A stretch of DNA of 64,000 nucleotides from Phytoseiulus persimilis (GCA_037576195.1 CM075104.1:25064211-25128210), one strand, 5' to 3'; numbered from the stretch's first letter, positions 36,181 to 50,081 are shown. Notes: generated by a model from the sequence alone, not told the origin. Made by a program: numbers and translations.

Positions 36181-37102
36181 TTGATTACTATAATCTGCTC
36201 CGTTTGCTGCAATCTGTCCGCTATAATGATTCAGTCTGAGTATCCAAGGATTTGGGTACAATGAAAGCTTGTGCGACTGGGGGCCCGCTCTCTTCAAAAA
36301 ACGATAATAATGCGATTATGTCATCTCGGATCGACACCGTCTAACGGGCTCGCCCACGAGAACCACCGAGCCTCTGGATCTGTCGCTCTCTTCACTGATA
36401 GGATGTGCGTCTGCTCTGAGAGTACCGTCTCACGGAACCGAAAACCCGGACCTTATTGAGATCGCAAGGACTTCGTTGTAGAGAAGGACCCATTAATACG
36501 GTCAGCGACCAAAATGGTTCGTATCTTCTTAGACACGAGTCCGAATGATCTCTACAGTGCTAACGAGAGCAACTGGCACTCAGTGAATAAGTTGATCTGT
36601 CGAATAATATTTATTTTCTTCGGTATATTATTACAATATAGATAGTCTGTTCATGATGTCATAAACCCGAACTTCCTCGACAAACTTCAGACATCGCAGC
36701 CACAACGTTGAGTACAAAAGACGGAACCTAAATGAAAAAGTCCTCAGCAGTAGGATATTTCCGTACTCTGCCCGAACCTTTTCTGCCTCTTTTACAGTTG
36801 GTTGGGTAGTCTAAAATCTACTTTGGAAGAAAATATTGTGGACATGGAGGAATAACCTCCCAGGTAAACCGTGGGCCATCATTGATGATGCACCAACCGT
36901 CGTAAGCTGCTGCCGCAACTGCTCTCTTCCGAATCGGATATGTAGAATCAGGTAGTAAGTATAACAAATCGAAAGACTGCGCGAAGACACGACATGAGGA
37001 AGGTCTACGATCTATTGCAGGTCACCACATAATAGTCAGCGCGTGACAAGTCCGCGTCTGCAAATCGTCAGTGACTTGCTCAGGGAATGTACCGGCAGGC
37101 TC
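36181..37102. other. convergent intergenic stretch between MON1 and synaptobrevin
   Basis: No gene seen. It is partly AT-rich (36600-36660). TTTATT at 36610-36615 is a possible minus-strand poly(A) signal for the synaptobrevin gene. Confidence 0.5.
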
Positions 37103-38133
37103 TCACTTTCCTCCGAAAATTGAGTATAGTATTATGATAAGAAGCACCAAGACGACAACGCCGATGATGATATTCATTTTCATATTCTGCCACCAGAACT
37201 TCTTCTTGAGTTTGCGCGAGCTCTGTTCGAACTGCGACGCCCCCGATTGCAGGGCCGAGGCGCGGTCATCAAGATCCGAGAGTTTTTGATCCCTTTCGAG
37301 CACCTGAAATCCAAGAAGTGCATTCTAGGTGAACATCGGCAGAGCTTCTGGAATCACGAGAGCAATGGGATTTCTTCCCACCAGCGAGGAATCACATGAG
37401 CAACCGCTTCCCTCAAAACCATGGACGCTCCCCCAAAACTGCTGAAGAAATTATCGTGATCATCTTCATAGGTTCGAGTTGTCGTTAGTCGAACATTCTC
37501 GTGCAATGGTTATCTAGACGCTTGTGTGAGCGTTGAGCGTCGGGTTTCGAATGACTCTGGCATTGTACCAAGAGCACCAATGGATTAGGACGCAGGGATA
37601 ATCAGCGGACAATCAAAATCCGAAACCTGTCTCGTGCGAATGGAACCTGTCTCAAACCGGCGTTTGTGATCATTCGGAGGCGGCGGTTCCGCCGATAGTC
37701 AAGCACTTAGAGCATCGATCAGACAGCTTCCAGACAGATGTTCAAGTCGGAGCATTTTCTCTGTTGCACGGCTCATGTATTAGCAGCAAAATGCGATTGC
37801 CGGAGAGAAACAGGTTCCGACGAGGACAGTAGAAAAGTAGTCTGATGGAAATAAGAAATGGTAACCGGGTCGCGGCAGACTCAGGAGAACTGTCAAACGG
37901 GAACATCAACAGAACTTGATGCGGAAATCTCGTAACACAAACACAGCGACTCATTTCTACCCCAATCATTCGATCACCGTCGCTGCCGGATTCCGTTCAA
38001 ATCCTGACTAGTGAAATCTGGGGAATCAGCTCACCTTCTCGACGTTCGTCCTCATGATACCCACGACCTCGTCAACCTGAGCCTGGGTATGCTTCAAGGT
38101 GTTGGCATTCGAGTCATGCATGTTCGTCGCCAT
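37103..38133 (-). CDS. VAMP: synaptobrevin / VAMP, vesicle R-SNARE
   Basis: Vesicle-anchored R-SNARE that pairs with syntaxin and SNAP-25-type Q-SNAREs to drive exocytosis. Exon 1 38035-38133 and exon 2 37103-37303 on the minus strand, separated by a 731-bp phase-0 intron (donor GAGAAG then GTGAGC, acceptor ATTTCAG). The product is 99 residues, close to VAMP3 and shorter than fly n-Syb. It begins [20 protein letters not shown] and carries the SNARE core [20 protein letters not shown] with the zero-layer arginine, then [18 protein letters not shown], the basic linker [13 protein letters not shown], and a C-terminal membrane anchor ([19 protein letters not shown]). A Pro-rich N-terminus is absent. 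The exon 1 frame might instead continue into an upstream exon, but no acceptor forces this. Whether it is the neuronal or the ubiquitous form cannot be decided from sequence alone. Confidence 0.93.
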
Positions 38134-40429
38134 TATTCCTTCGGGCTCGGCTGAATTTAGTGGCGAATCACAAAGTGATACCGGGCAAGAACCTCACGAG
38201 CTCAAAACGGGAACTCGCAGAAAGCGTGCACTTCCTCCTAAAATCTGGCAATGGTTCCGGGCCGACAATCACCGAATGATTCAACCTGTATGATTCAACT
38301 TGAGGGGAATAGACAGACGCCGATGGACGAATGGACGCACTGCCTGGTATACACACTACACAATTATTCGTAAGCAAACAACTTCCATCGGATGAACGCA
38401 TTCTCATTAGTCTGGTAGGGCGCCAACGGAACTCTGGTTGTTGATACCCAAAATCTGGAGGGTCTGGAGCAGGCTTCAGAATTTTATTAAGGTTTAGGAC
38501 TACTAAATCGATGTTTTATGAGAACGACCAGCCACAATTCGGTTTCACCGGCATTCCTGTGTTTCCATGAGCAGTGCGATAACAAAACCAAAAACTCAGG
38601 ATCATTCGAAAACTTATGGTTTTGTACTTCTGCATTGAGGTACCTTAAACCTCAATCTCTTCCCGAAGCCTGGTCCGGGGTCACAGTTTGGAGAATCAGT
38701 CGCTCTATAATTCAAGCACATATTTGAACAATCATCACCAGGGCTGGGCAATCTGCACAGGGCTGCACAGCATATTCTAATGCATAAACGCACAATACAA
38801 GGATTGCAGGATATATGACCTCATCCCGAAGTCCAAGCTCATGAAAGCATATCAGGCGACTTTCTGCATCTGTGTGGTGATCCAGGAAGATTCTGGGCGA
38901 TTTCGGGAGCCAGTTTTCCAACTCACTGATTCAATCCAATGTTATCTGCGGGGAAGTATCAGTCGTGGAAATCGTTGTGAATCCCAGATGGTCGTCGTTC
39001 CGCGTAAGACGCGGATACCCGCACGGGGAGGAAGCCTCTGTTGTAAAAGAGGTCGGATGCGACGTTTTACCTCTTCCTGCCTCGGACTTGAACGATGAAA
39101 TGGCGAAAATAAGGTTTGCTACGCAGCCCTCGGATTTCAAATTCTTAGGAGAAACCTTGAAGTCTAGTGGAAACTGCAGGTAGAAGTATTCGGATACACC
39201 CCCGTGTCATTCATCCTCGATGAAACTGCCATTGCTTGTCCCCCAGATCTTCGTGAATACATTATCTCGAATCCATCCCGCTCCCAGGGATGGGACTCAT
39301 GGTCGAGGGTTCAAAATGGAATGATGACGATTCCGGGGCCATCATACGCGATCGTGACTATTTTGAGGTCGACTCATGTTGAGGAAAACCCTTGCTTGTT
39401 CCAATACAGGCTCGCGCTGAGACTGGAGCTCTCACGACTTGGCTTTGATACCCGCGGAGCGTCTGAAGGAAGCTCAGAATGTTGCACCGGAGGTATTAGA
39501 TTGGAGTTATCTACCGTGTCGAGTGCATCAGCAAGTGTGGTGGTATGCCCGCAAAGCAAGAAGCGTGCTTGCTATCTGACCGAACGCTCTCATTGATAGC
39601 GAAACACACAATCCTGTGATCGCGGAGGAGCTGGTCCGAACCCTCGATGACCGCGGATTTCGCGTCTTTCTGAGATTGGGAACGTTGACCCATGACCGCG
39701 AAATTCGGAAAAACACTCGAAAACCCAGGAAGATCATGTCGGAACAACAGTCATTCGAAGCTTGACGAGACCGTTGAGCTTTAATTAAAGGAGGAGAACG
39801 GCGAACGGGGCTAGCAGTCGTTCTTCCGTCTCGTTTGTGGTTGACAACAAGAGGGGGGCAACATGGTGGTCTGTGACGCACGTGAGAGCGTAGCGTAAAT
39901 CCAGCTTGGAAATAGACTGAACGGTTAATCTGGTACATGTCATACGACCTACTACGGTTGGATGACATGAAGCTGGCGTTTCTTGTTACGGTACAGCTTA
40001 CAAGGAGGCAACAACGAGGTCAAATTTTCACGTACTGTTCGTTTGTTCCCTTTCGCTCGCAACTTCCCATCATTGCTGAGTTCGCGGAATATCATCACAG
40101 AGAATACACTCCACAGCAAGTTGTCCGTCTTCGTAGGGTTGACCCATTTGTTTGCCTTCTGAGTTGGTACAATCCATATGTCGCACTGAGACATAATGGC
40201 ATGTCGAACAACTCCATTGTGTAAAGCCCTTACTTTTCCAACTCTCCCTTCCGTGCATCGTAGAGCACGGATATGCTTTACCTGAACTCATGGGCTTTTC
40301 TTAACCCACGTTGGAGAGCCACACATGGAAGTGATACACTACCTGAACGGCAGACGGAATTGAGCATTTCTTAAAGCTATGTAAAATTGTCAATGTCATG
40401 AGATCGACAAGGCTGGGCAGCGAACAGTC
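38134..40429. other. stretch with unassigned candidate exons on the plus strand
   Basis: No known family recognised. Three adjoining plus-strand frames look protein-like. The first, about 39010-39179, reads KEVGCDVLPLPASDLNDEM and ends FLGETLKSSGN. The second, from 39180, reads VEVFGYTPVSFILDETAIAC. The third, about 39440-39600, reads IPAERLKEAQNVAPEVLDW and ends in a stop. The first two abut with a one-base frame change at CTGCAGGTAG, which could be a splice site or a frameshift. They may be exons of one uncharacterised gene or the remains of one. Confidence 0.3.
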
Positions 40430-41741
40430 TTATTCGTCGAGGGCTTCACTGGCTTGTATTTGATCCACTTGATCGGCCACAGCGTTCACAAGCTTGTTGA
40501 ACTCATCAGGCTTATCCGCGTAGACATGATGTCCTGCCCCCTGGGAGAAGAAATCGTGAATCCACTTCAGCAAATGCTCGTCCAAGTATCCCGATCAAAA
40601 GTCCAAGAACAGTGACACACCTTGAAATGAAATTTCGGACTATTCGATTGTGTGGAGCACTTACCTCTACAACTTCTACTTCCGTGTTGGAGTGAGGGCG
40701 GGTATGCTTGACTCGGACTCCTGGCCCTTTGTCAACCCAGGATCGAGAGCCGTACACGAAAGTGATTGATATGCTCGGTCTGAGATGTGTCATCCGTTTG
40801 AGCATGGGATGTCTAGCCCAGCCCAGTGAGGTCATCATACATCGAAATCCAGCTTCGCCACTCGGACTTTGCGCGTTGATGTGATAAATGTAGTTCGGTA
40901 CGTACTCCCGATCTTTTATGACATGGTCGAATTTCTTACGAAGATCAGGTCGGAAACGAATCACCAACTGCGGTCCCAGAGGCCCGGCAGCTCTCAATAC
41001 GCCCAATGGGTTGAAGGGGTGAAGCAGGTTTACAACCAATTTGGCCCAGGCGGGTATGACAAGGTACCTTTCCGTGTGCGCCGATCTCTCCGGAAGGCCC
41101 CACGGATCCACCAAGATCAGATGGGACACTCTCTCGGGATATTTCAACGCATAGCTCGTAGCTATGAATCCTCCGAGAGCATGACCGATGAAAATCGCTT
41201 TACGAATGCTCATTTGTTGTCTCCACTTTTCCACAGAACGCACGAATTGATTCTCGACTTCTGACGCTTCATGAGAGAACTTTGTCCGTGATGATCTTCC
41301 GAATCCCAATATGTCAATAGCGTAAACTGATCGTTTTCCTCGTTGACTCAGTTCATCCAAGTTGAGCGCCCACATTCCCAGACCGCTGCCGAAGCCGTGT
41401 AGAAGAACTAATGGCGTCGCCTGACCCTCTCCATGAATCACCAACGTTCGAATTTCGTGCGATCCTTTTTGCCCTGTGCAGTTGTCAATGGTTATGTTGC
41501 TCAACTGGAATTTGCTCTCGAGGTGACACAACATCCGACTTTCGGCCTGCGCCAGAAGAGTTTCGCAGGTCGGGCACCATTGGACCCACCTGGGCTTCAA
41601 GTAGTAGACAACGCTCAAAACCAAGTTAAGGCCCCAAATAAAGAGAGCCAGAAAAGCTTCGAGGTAAGGATGGCTGTCATCGGAGTGTCGTCTACGGCCA
41701 TACATGCCATTCTTGGACTTCTCGTTTGCGTTGACGCGCAT
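40430..41741 (-). CDS. ABHD4/ABHD5 (CGI-58)-like alpha/beta hydrolase, nucleophile missing
   Basis: Member of the ABHD4/ABHD5 group; ABHD5 is the lipid-droplet co-activator of adipose triglyceride lipase, ABHD4 an N-acyl phospholipid lipase. Exons 40665-41741 and 40430-40540 on the minus strand, 124-bp phase-0 intron (donor GTAAGT, acceptor TCTCCCAG), 395 residues from ATG at 41741. Landmarks: LVLLHGFGSGLGMWALN, YAIDILGFGRSSR, EVENQFVRSVEKWR, GHALGGFIATSYALKYPERV, LILVDPWGLPER, PFNPLGVLRAAGP, SPSGEAGFRCMM, YGSRSWVDKG with the acid residue, RPHSNTEVEVVE, then GAGHHVYADKPDEF with the histidine. The nucleophile elbow is GHALGG, so the serine (Asn in human ABHD5) is Ala, which predicts no hydrolase activity. 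The HxxxxD motif (HVYAD region) is kept. The N-terminus holds a hydrophobic Trp-containing stretch (AFLALFIWGLNLVLSVVYY), a possible lipid-droplet or ER anchor. Confidence 0.9.
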
Positions 41742-44700
41742 AACTCCGAAAGGAGCGTGTCGTACGTACTTGGGACGCGAAAACGCTCACAGCCAATCTC
41801 TATCGACCGCCACGGCCGTCGAACTGAAGCAACTCACACAGAAACTGACGTAAAAAACGTAATCCACCATTAGCGGCACACTTTTTGTCTGCCTGTTTAC
41901 CGACCGCCTGCTCTTTACCTGGATGGCTATCTAATAAGCACGTGTGACGAGAGAGGGATCTGCCTTCTCCACATTTGATCACCGCGGCTCTCCTCTTCCT
42001 GCAAACATGGGACGAATCCTATTGCATTCGTTTTCGATTTTCCACGGTCAACTAACCTTTCTCTTTTTCACTCTCATCCATGATCTCAATACTACTCCAC
42101 CGACTTCGGATGACTCCGTCGCCATTCTGTATCGGACGAGATTCGGGATTCATTCGAACCTCAGAGCTCGCTATGAGTTTTCCGCTCGAGGAAAACATGA
42201 TCGTGAGCGTTACGCATCTGAATTGTTCGGAATTCTCCTTTCAAATTGTGTTCCGTGACTCCTTAATCGAACACTTTCTTATGACTACCACCGTTCAACC
42301 GAGATGAGATCGATGGCGTCGAACTTTCCTGTTCTGATTGTTATAACCGCTCGCACAAATCAGTCCAACGATTTTTCCCGAGAAAGCAGGCACAAAACCC
42401 AAATCGCACATGCATCGACCTATGCCGTCGAGCGGGCCGAATCCTGCGATGCGAAGATGATGTGTAGGCGAAGCAACAGAAGTTTCCTCGAGCAACGATT
42501 CGAGTGCATTCGAAACAGAGTCTTATCTTCGATGTGTTCTTCGCTTTTTCCCACACCTTGCGGATGCCCGTGAGCGGCGCGAATGTCAACCATCAGCGAA
42601 AGCTCCGGCGTAGCCAGGGGATACGGCTTTGGCTGGTCGGTCCGCTTCGGCCTCAGAGATTGGGAAGGGGAAGTTGGACGGAAAGAGAATCGTAACGGAA
42701 TTGGAAGTGTCCTTCGCGTAGTCGGGATCGGCTCCGGAAGATCCCAGTCAAGGCCAGTTTTCCTCGTTACATCCGAGATTTCTCCACCGTTCCCCAGTCG
42801 AGCCCTTCAATTTATGCGCTGACGCTCAAGACTTTCAGCTGGAGACACCTATGCGGAAGTCCTGGTTGGAAGAGGTATTTCGCAACTGACGTGGAAATCC
42901 AGGGAAGAATACTGGGGTGGGGGCTTGAGCCTGTATCTCGGTATGAGAGAGAGCACAGGCGCCCTGCTCCAGAGGCCATCTGTGGCGGTCCCGGAGCTAG
43001 AAGCTGGCCACGTTGGTTGACGGGTCACAACCCGAACTGGATGGTCAACGGATGGGGCCGGAATCGCCCGATTCCACTATGTATTCTTTCCGATGGCAAT
43101 AATTAAGTTCGAGCTTGGAAAATGACGGTTCGGGAAACATGGGAAAAAATCAGGGACCATAAACGGGGTAGAAGCCGAAACGGCAACCGGCGGTTCGTTG
43201 ACGGAGCATTCATGGCAGCACTCCACGGACGAATGCTCGGATCTACGTGAATCATCACTTCAAAGGTGAGCATGGCGCTATGTGCTCGCAGTTGTCAGTC
43301 TTCTGTTTGAGCACGAAGTAGACTACTTTCGCCTCCGAAGCACCATGCTTGAAGAGCGAAGGGGGCTACGAGCTAGTCGATCGCAGCCGCCCTCATCCAT
43401 GAGAATTGAAAAAACAGCTATTGAGCTTTTTACTGCGTGTCGCACCTTCCCTATCTCTTCACCGCTCTCGATGATGTTGCTGACGGCAATAAAACTAGGG
43501 GAATGCTGAATTCCGTTTGTGGTTTGAGAGAATTTTGGGCCGGAATCCCGAACGGCTGACATGGAGAGTCTCGAAAGTCAAAAATAAACTTGTAGCCAGT
43601 GCTGCGGGAGAGATGAAATGGATTGCCGCTTATTGCTTGAGGTCAGTCGCACTCAGCTCGTATTTGCCTCAATTATCTTCTTCCCCCCACCAAAGATCTC
43701 GGCAGCCACGACCGCCGTCAGCACTGGCTTCGGCGCGTTCGTGACGAACACGGAAGAATCTCAACGAACCGGATGAGGATGGAGATGATATCGAATCGAT
43801 GACTGATTAATTGTGACTTGTCGGAAGTTTCAAAGACATGCGGAAGCCGGTAACTTCCGAGAACTGACTATCGGGCGTGAAATTTCCTCCGATCCGACCA
43901 GTATTTCCCAGCAGCGTCCCAGATCACAAGTCACTCCGAAAAACCGAGTTTCGACTGTGAGCCTCAGGCGAGAGGCGATGAATTCGAAGCAACCGAGAAA
44001 GGATTGACGATTTCTAATTTTGCAGCGCGGGTTTCAATGAGCCCATATGATAAAGTTTCGTTCGGAGCAAAGCCTCACTCGGGAGCCGCTGATGTTTTTG
44101 CGTTTATGACTCTGCTGGTCGACACATGCATGCTTTGATGCTGGCAGAGCTCCTGATCCTATCTCTCTGTAACATTGCTCGTTTCTCCGAATACGGCTTC
44201 ACATCATACCGCCGCCGGTTCCACCACCACAGACCCGACATCCAGACGAAGGAGGAGCAATCGCCCCAACGAAAACAAGCCACATGTTCTATGACATCAC
44301 ATGTAGTCCAAAATCAGTATTTCTGCGGCTGTCGGAATCATGGGAGTCGGGCAGGCAGGCGCAGTGGTTGCCTAGCACTGGTTCTTGCCGCCGACCATCA
44401 CTGATGGAGTGCGGGTCTGACCCGGGTCTGAGAGAACATGAAAGCCGATTCACCGATAGCAGTTCGCAATAGAGCTTCAGAGCTAGAAACACTTTTTCAC
44501 GGCCACAACTATCGCCACACCCAAAAGTTCGGCAAAGCCTCACAATGCTGTTGTAATGATCGTGACATCTGGGAGCATCGCGAAAACGGTACCCAATGCC
44601 ATCATGATGCGCCTGGAGCTTCTTACGGACCTTCACTCGTGCTTGCATCGATTCATGTCAAAACGAGAGTGATTCAAACTGAGAGTCGATATCTCTGCGA

Positions 44701-47700
44701 CCCTCCCGCAGGTACCTCGATCGGTATCGCTGAATCGCTTCTTCATCCAAGTGCGAGTCCTTTGATTCTGAAACCCACATTATTTCCACAGTGACTTGGA
44801 TCCACTGCTGTTTTGGAACTTTTTGGTACACCATAGTTGGAGACGCGCCGCTATGGCATGATTAGGGGGCGCCCCTGGAATCCATATTCAAAATATTGTA
44901 GGAACAGAGTGAATTCCGAGTTTGCTTTCTGTCATCAATTGGAGAATTCGGAAAGACAGGGTTTGGATCCAGCAACAAGGGTGAGCATGCACTCCACTCG
45001 GACCGACGCTTGCTTTGCGTCAGAGGTTGTTTTTGAGATACCATGAACTCTGGAGCCAGAAAATTGACCTCTGCCGGCGCCTTCCGCTCACTTCATAGCG
45101 GCGCTTTGCGAGCTCTTAATGGCTCAGCCGCACATATGGTGTCTGCCGCTGGCCCGTAGCAAACTCATTTGCGTCGGCATCTTTCTTTGAGTAGCTTTTA
45201 TCGTAGGAGTTGGTTGTCGTTCGCCCTTTATTCAGAAGTATGAGGGTGACCTCGGCTCCTGGCATTGAATAAAAATAATACGAATACTCTCGTTTACTTT
45301 GAACACATGTTAGCCGGAGGAATTCGTTGGGGATACGGACTCAATTCCGAAACTCCTGCCGCTGGACCAGGCATACATTCGCGCATCCTGGGATGTCTGC
45401 TCAGAGAGGCACCGCGTGCAATGAGAGAACGAATGAGCATTCAAGATAGAACATCAGCGAATCGGATCGAGCCTCAGATCAGAGCCTCATTGATTTCCTC
45501 CGGTTTCCTGTGCCAGCCCCCTTTTGGATGTGAAGTTGAAAAAAAAAAGCGTTGCGAAGTCAATCCGACAGGAGAACACTCCCAAATGTTACGAAACTCT
45601 CAGAGCTTCTCGACGGTTCCGGAATCTTGTGAGATGCCGCGAACGACTTTGTGGAAAGGCGACCACCGACGCTGGGGCTTCCAAGAGCCGCAGATATCTC
45701 ATAGAAAAGGAGAATACTCTAACGAGAGAAGGTTCTGAATTGAACCACTCCTATTTCAACCAAATAGATTGCGATACGTAGGCCAACGAGGGACACGAAA
45801 AACGGCTGATGAAACTATCCCCAATGGGCCATCGTTTGCGAGGTAGAGCGCCCTCAAAACTTGAAATTTAGTATGGGCTCTTATGGGAGCGTGTAAGATT
45901 TGTGGGATCCAAGGCCAAGCAAACTCTGAATATCGTTGTGAGAGGTTCCTGGTACCGGGCTATGTCCTGAAAATCGCGCCATGGTTTCATCTCAGATTAT
46001 CCGCGACGAGATTCTTTACGCATTTTCGAATTTAGAGATCCGAAAATGTTCAGCCGTGGAGTCGCTCATGTTTAGCTCACGTGCACTTTGAATGGTTCAC
46101 ATCTTCATGGTCCGATCGTGAATGATGGGACCATTTGCCCGCAAGACATCAAGCATCACTTTGCCGTGTTCGGATGTCTTGATCAAACGATCCCTCAGAG
46201 TTTCCATTTGTTCTCCGTGGAGTCTGAACCTCGACAGGTAGTTCGTTCGCCGTACACGTGGGTGATTGTGCTGTGTTGATTTCTGGTTTGGGTTGGCGTC
46301 AATGCTGTCCGGGATTCGACAGACTTGCCCGAACGTGAACAGTCTTCGCGATCCTCCCATGTCGACGTCTCCGATCAGAGGCTCGGTCTCGTCGCCATGG
46401 CTGTTCGATTAGCACGGTTCCTCAACCTACTCAACGTCTGCGGAATCTTTGTTCGCGAACTTTTTCGCCGGCTAAACGAATTTAGTCGCTAGTGTCTCCT
46501 CGATCTCGCGGGCGTCTCCTCGAGCACTTGGGGCACTGTGCAAGGACTGCAGCTGTTGCTGGATCAGCGACACCAATCCATGGAATCTGATCGTCGTCAC
46601 AGTGACTGCTCAGAGCCGATAACGTGTTTGTGAATATGAAACCGGACCTTGGTTGGAACCAGCTCCGCATTGCGTGATTTCCAGGACATGGCCCTGTACC
46701 AGAAACCTTTCGCAAAGATTTTCAGGGCTTGCTCGGCCTTGGTTCCCACAAATCTCACAGGCCCTCATCGGAGCCCACGTTGAATTTCAAGTTTTGAGGG
46801 CGCTCCACCCCGAAAACGACGGCCCGTTGCGAAAAATTCAACAGACGTTTTCCATTTTCCTAATAGGCCTACTGATCGCGATCTCCACGGTAGGAATCGG
46901 AGTCCTACAATTCAGAACCTTCCCTTGCCAGTACGACTCGGTAGCATTTCAATCACTTCAAATGGAGCTTGAAAGAAGGAGGCCCATCATGCCCAACAAG
47001 CAACTCTTCTATGTGTAATTCATTGCCTCTGGAGTAGTTCTTCCGCTGACCGTAAACTTCCTTCAGGATATAGCATGTTGCACACAGCGCCCTGGAAGCC
47101 TGCGTCCTTACGACTGCCGAGCAACTATATCAACAAGGCTACATAATAGGTGGCCGAGAGATACCAAGTATTTCCGATACACGAGAGTCCCACGGCAAAC
47201 TCGGGACACAGGCCAGCATGTCCTTCGTCGCGCGAGCTCAACGTAGGACATGATCAGTGTGCCCTCGAACGATTCTACTGAGGCAGGCAGAACACCAGGA
47301 GGAAATCGCGTCGATGCATTCGAATGAAACGAGAAAGCTTTATCGAATATTCCGATATACAAGCGCTTCTCTGCAGAAAGGTCAGCGGGCATTTCCTCCA
47401 AGTGGAAACTACACGTCACGTCCGGGAAAACAGGAATCCAAAATAATCTGCGTTTCCGAGTATCGAAGTCATAGAGGACTACTCGCAACGCGTCGAAAAT
47501 CGAATGGGAAACGGAATATGATGATGGACGAGGAAACTTCGGTTGGATAGATCAAGAGACTGGCGCTGAATGCGTGAACCAATCGAGAAGCCCTCAGTCT
47601 CGATGCGCAGGAATGGAAACGAGATATCGACGCGGTTTCGGGACGAGGATCATTGCGTTGATGGGATCGGCAGTCGGCTTGCGCCGCATGCGCAATATGG

Positions 47701-50081
47701 AAACCACTTCGGATTTGAAACAAAGCGTCTCAAAACGATTCAGGGCAGCGTCCGTTCCATATCATCCCTCGGTTCCGGCCCTGACCCTGTCGGTCGAGAC
47801 CTGTCCTCAAGAGGATCAAGTTACGGATGTGGAGTGCTCTGGATTTCACACTCAAGACGATGCAGACGGCAATCTTGGGGGCGGTGAACGTTCGCGCTTT
47901 CACAAAAGGAAGTCGAGAGAAGGAGGACGTACAAGTATTGCAACAAGGCCGGCAGGGAGGCAGGTAGGCAGGCAACTCACTGAGAGGAGAGAGAGCCACA
48001 AGAATTCGTGTCTACAAATTTTCTATAATGTACATGGAGAAAGAGATCAGTGGCTACATTCTTCGGCGAACAATGCTCTCACAAATGCTTCACTGTCTCC
48101 CTTCGACGAGCGAACACGATCTCGACCTCAAACTCAGCCAACGACAGCATGGGAGGTCCTCGGAAGGCAGGAACAGCAGTGGCACCAGCAGCCGCACCGG
48201 CATCCGCGGCGGATCGCCAACAACCCATTGGGAGCAAGCTCCACCGACAGCTGTATTAGCTCTGTTCACCTCTGACGGCGCTACTTGTAGCCGACAAATA
48301 TACCATGTATGCTTTCTCCTCACGAAAACCGACCTGATGACCGCCAGTTACACTTCAGATCAACTCACAACTGTCTTCATTACTTCCGATCTCGGGATGG
48401 CTTTTGAGTGGCTTCGCGTGTTTTCGGGCCCCGGTCAGCACGCGTATCGCGAGAGATTTTTCCCCTCGTTGATCTCCCCCGGCTCGAGGAGACTCGAGTG
48501 GCTCGACTCCAAAGAGATCGAGGGCTTCCGGAAGTCTGAATCCCAGTCAAATTCCTTGGAGCAATAAAATGCTGGTACATCAGCGTCACTCAATGAAAGC
48601 GAGTAGACCTTCCAATCGGGAAGGCGTTCTCCCGTTATATAGTGATCCTCTTCATGATTCCGTCGAGGACTCAGCTTGACTCAGCATAACTTCTTAGAAG
48701 GGATTACATGTGATTCAATGCAGTTTGTGTATCACCCACGAAGGCGAAAGGTGGAATGGCATGTCGTTGAGTGTTGGAGCCTGAGTGTGGCCCAGCGAAT
48801 CTGCGTCGGACGATCTTCTATATGAACCCATAATGGACTTCTCACTGAACAAGTCGAAAGAATTCGTCTGTTCCGATCTCGAGACACGATTTTCGGCGGA
48901 ATTAAACGTTCTGATCGTCGCACACTCAGTACGAGCCAAGTCCGGCACTACGAAACGAACGTCGACACAATACTGGGATTAGGAGATCGTGTGGGGCAAC
49001 CACTGGAGGGTGATCTCTCAACGTTGCATTCATCCGCTCGTTCGTTGATCGAGATATCAGTGTAGCTCTCCACATCCGAATGAGCGCTCCTCAGATGAGG
49101 CGCACAACCAGCACCATTTCTCGGGCGGCTACTTGCCCACCACCAACATCATCATTCTTGCCGACCTTCTAACAGAATAGAAAGAATACACTTCAAGTAT
49201 ATTGCCTCAGTGTCGTGATGAGTTCATGCTCGACAAAGTCGATACCGAGACTCGCTCGGAGACCTCGGACTACGGAATGGCATCGGAATCTAATCCCTGA
49301 TGCACGGAATCTGTCAACGAGGTTTCCCTCAGAACAGATCAGCGAAACATGCCGGAGGTGTTGCGCTGACTAATTGCGATGTCTGCTCGCTGGACGCTGA
49401 CCGGATAACCGCCGATGTCGATCTTCCGTGGGTCGTGCATAGCTCTCTATTGTCCGTAAGTTGTTCTTCCATTTTCAGAGAAGCGACCCACTGGGACCCG
49501 AAAGGACCACCCGGACCATCATGTTCACTCACTGTCCGTGTAGCTTCCATGAACTTGATTCTGCTCTCGGCGTTGATTTCTGTCGTTCCCAATAAACTCT
49601 CAATGAAACAAATGATAGACTCACCTCGACTGGCTTTCACGCCCTGCGAGGTTCGAAAATTCCTCGAAAAGAGTGGCACGAAACTCGTCACTTCCTCGGC
49701 GCGAGAACTCGCACGTAATGGCGCTGGCTCGACATGGGATGCAGCACGGCCGTGGAACTGAAGTCTTGCGCGGCTTCCGAAGTCGTGCTCCGGCGTTTTG
49801 GATTAACAGCTGCATTAGCGCTGGGCCGAAGACCACGCGAAGTGACACTGGATTCACAGAAGGAATCAACTCGAGTAGGTTCGAGGCGTTTTTCACGCCA
49901 CCCTTCATCGGACGACTCCGTGTGCGGTTAATGACGTAGATGATCACCGCAAGCAGCGGGAGGAGGCCACTGAAGCCGACAACTCACTTACGTAGCGATC
50001 GGTCGGAGGGCTTCACAATCCTCGACAGTTCAACTCTCTGGTCAAGCAGCATTCTCTAGCCCTTTCCCAAGATTATTATGT
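41742..50081. other. long gene-poor stretch
   Basis: No known family recognised. The plus frame 46653-47018 ends in a membrane-type segment (IFLIGLLIAISTVGIGVLQF) followed by a charged tail and stop, and could be a last exon. Near 48138-48259 a plus frame in good context (after CAAACTCAG) reads MGGPRKAGTAVAPAAAPAS and ends KLHRQLY; an AATAAA follows at about 48564, so a terminal exon is possible. Other long openings (45265-45738, 47574-48275, 49300-49761 plus; 49329-49691 minus) lack support. A GGCA-type tetranucleotide tract lies near 47955-47980. Confidence 0.35.

Noticed and set aside
49550..49630. Signal-like start MNLILLSALISVVP as a third copy of the duplicated signal exon
   Set aside because: No nucleotide similarity to the 53391 and 57380 exons and no donor at the equivalent place.
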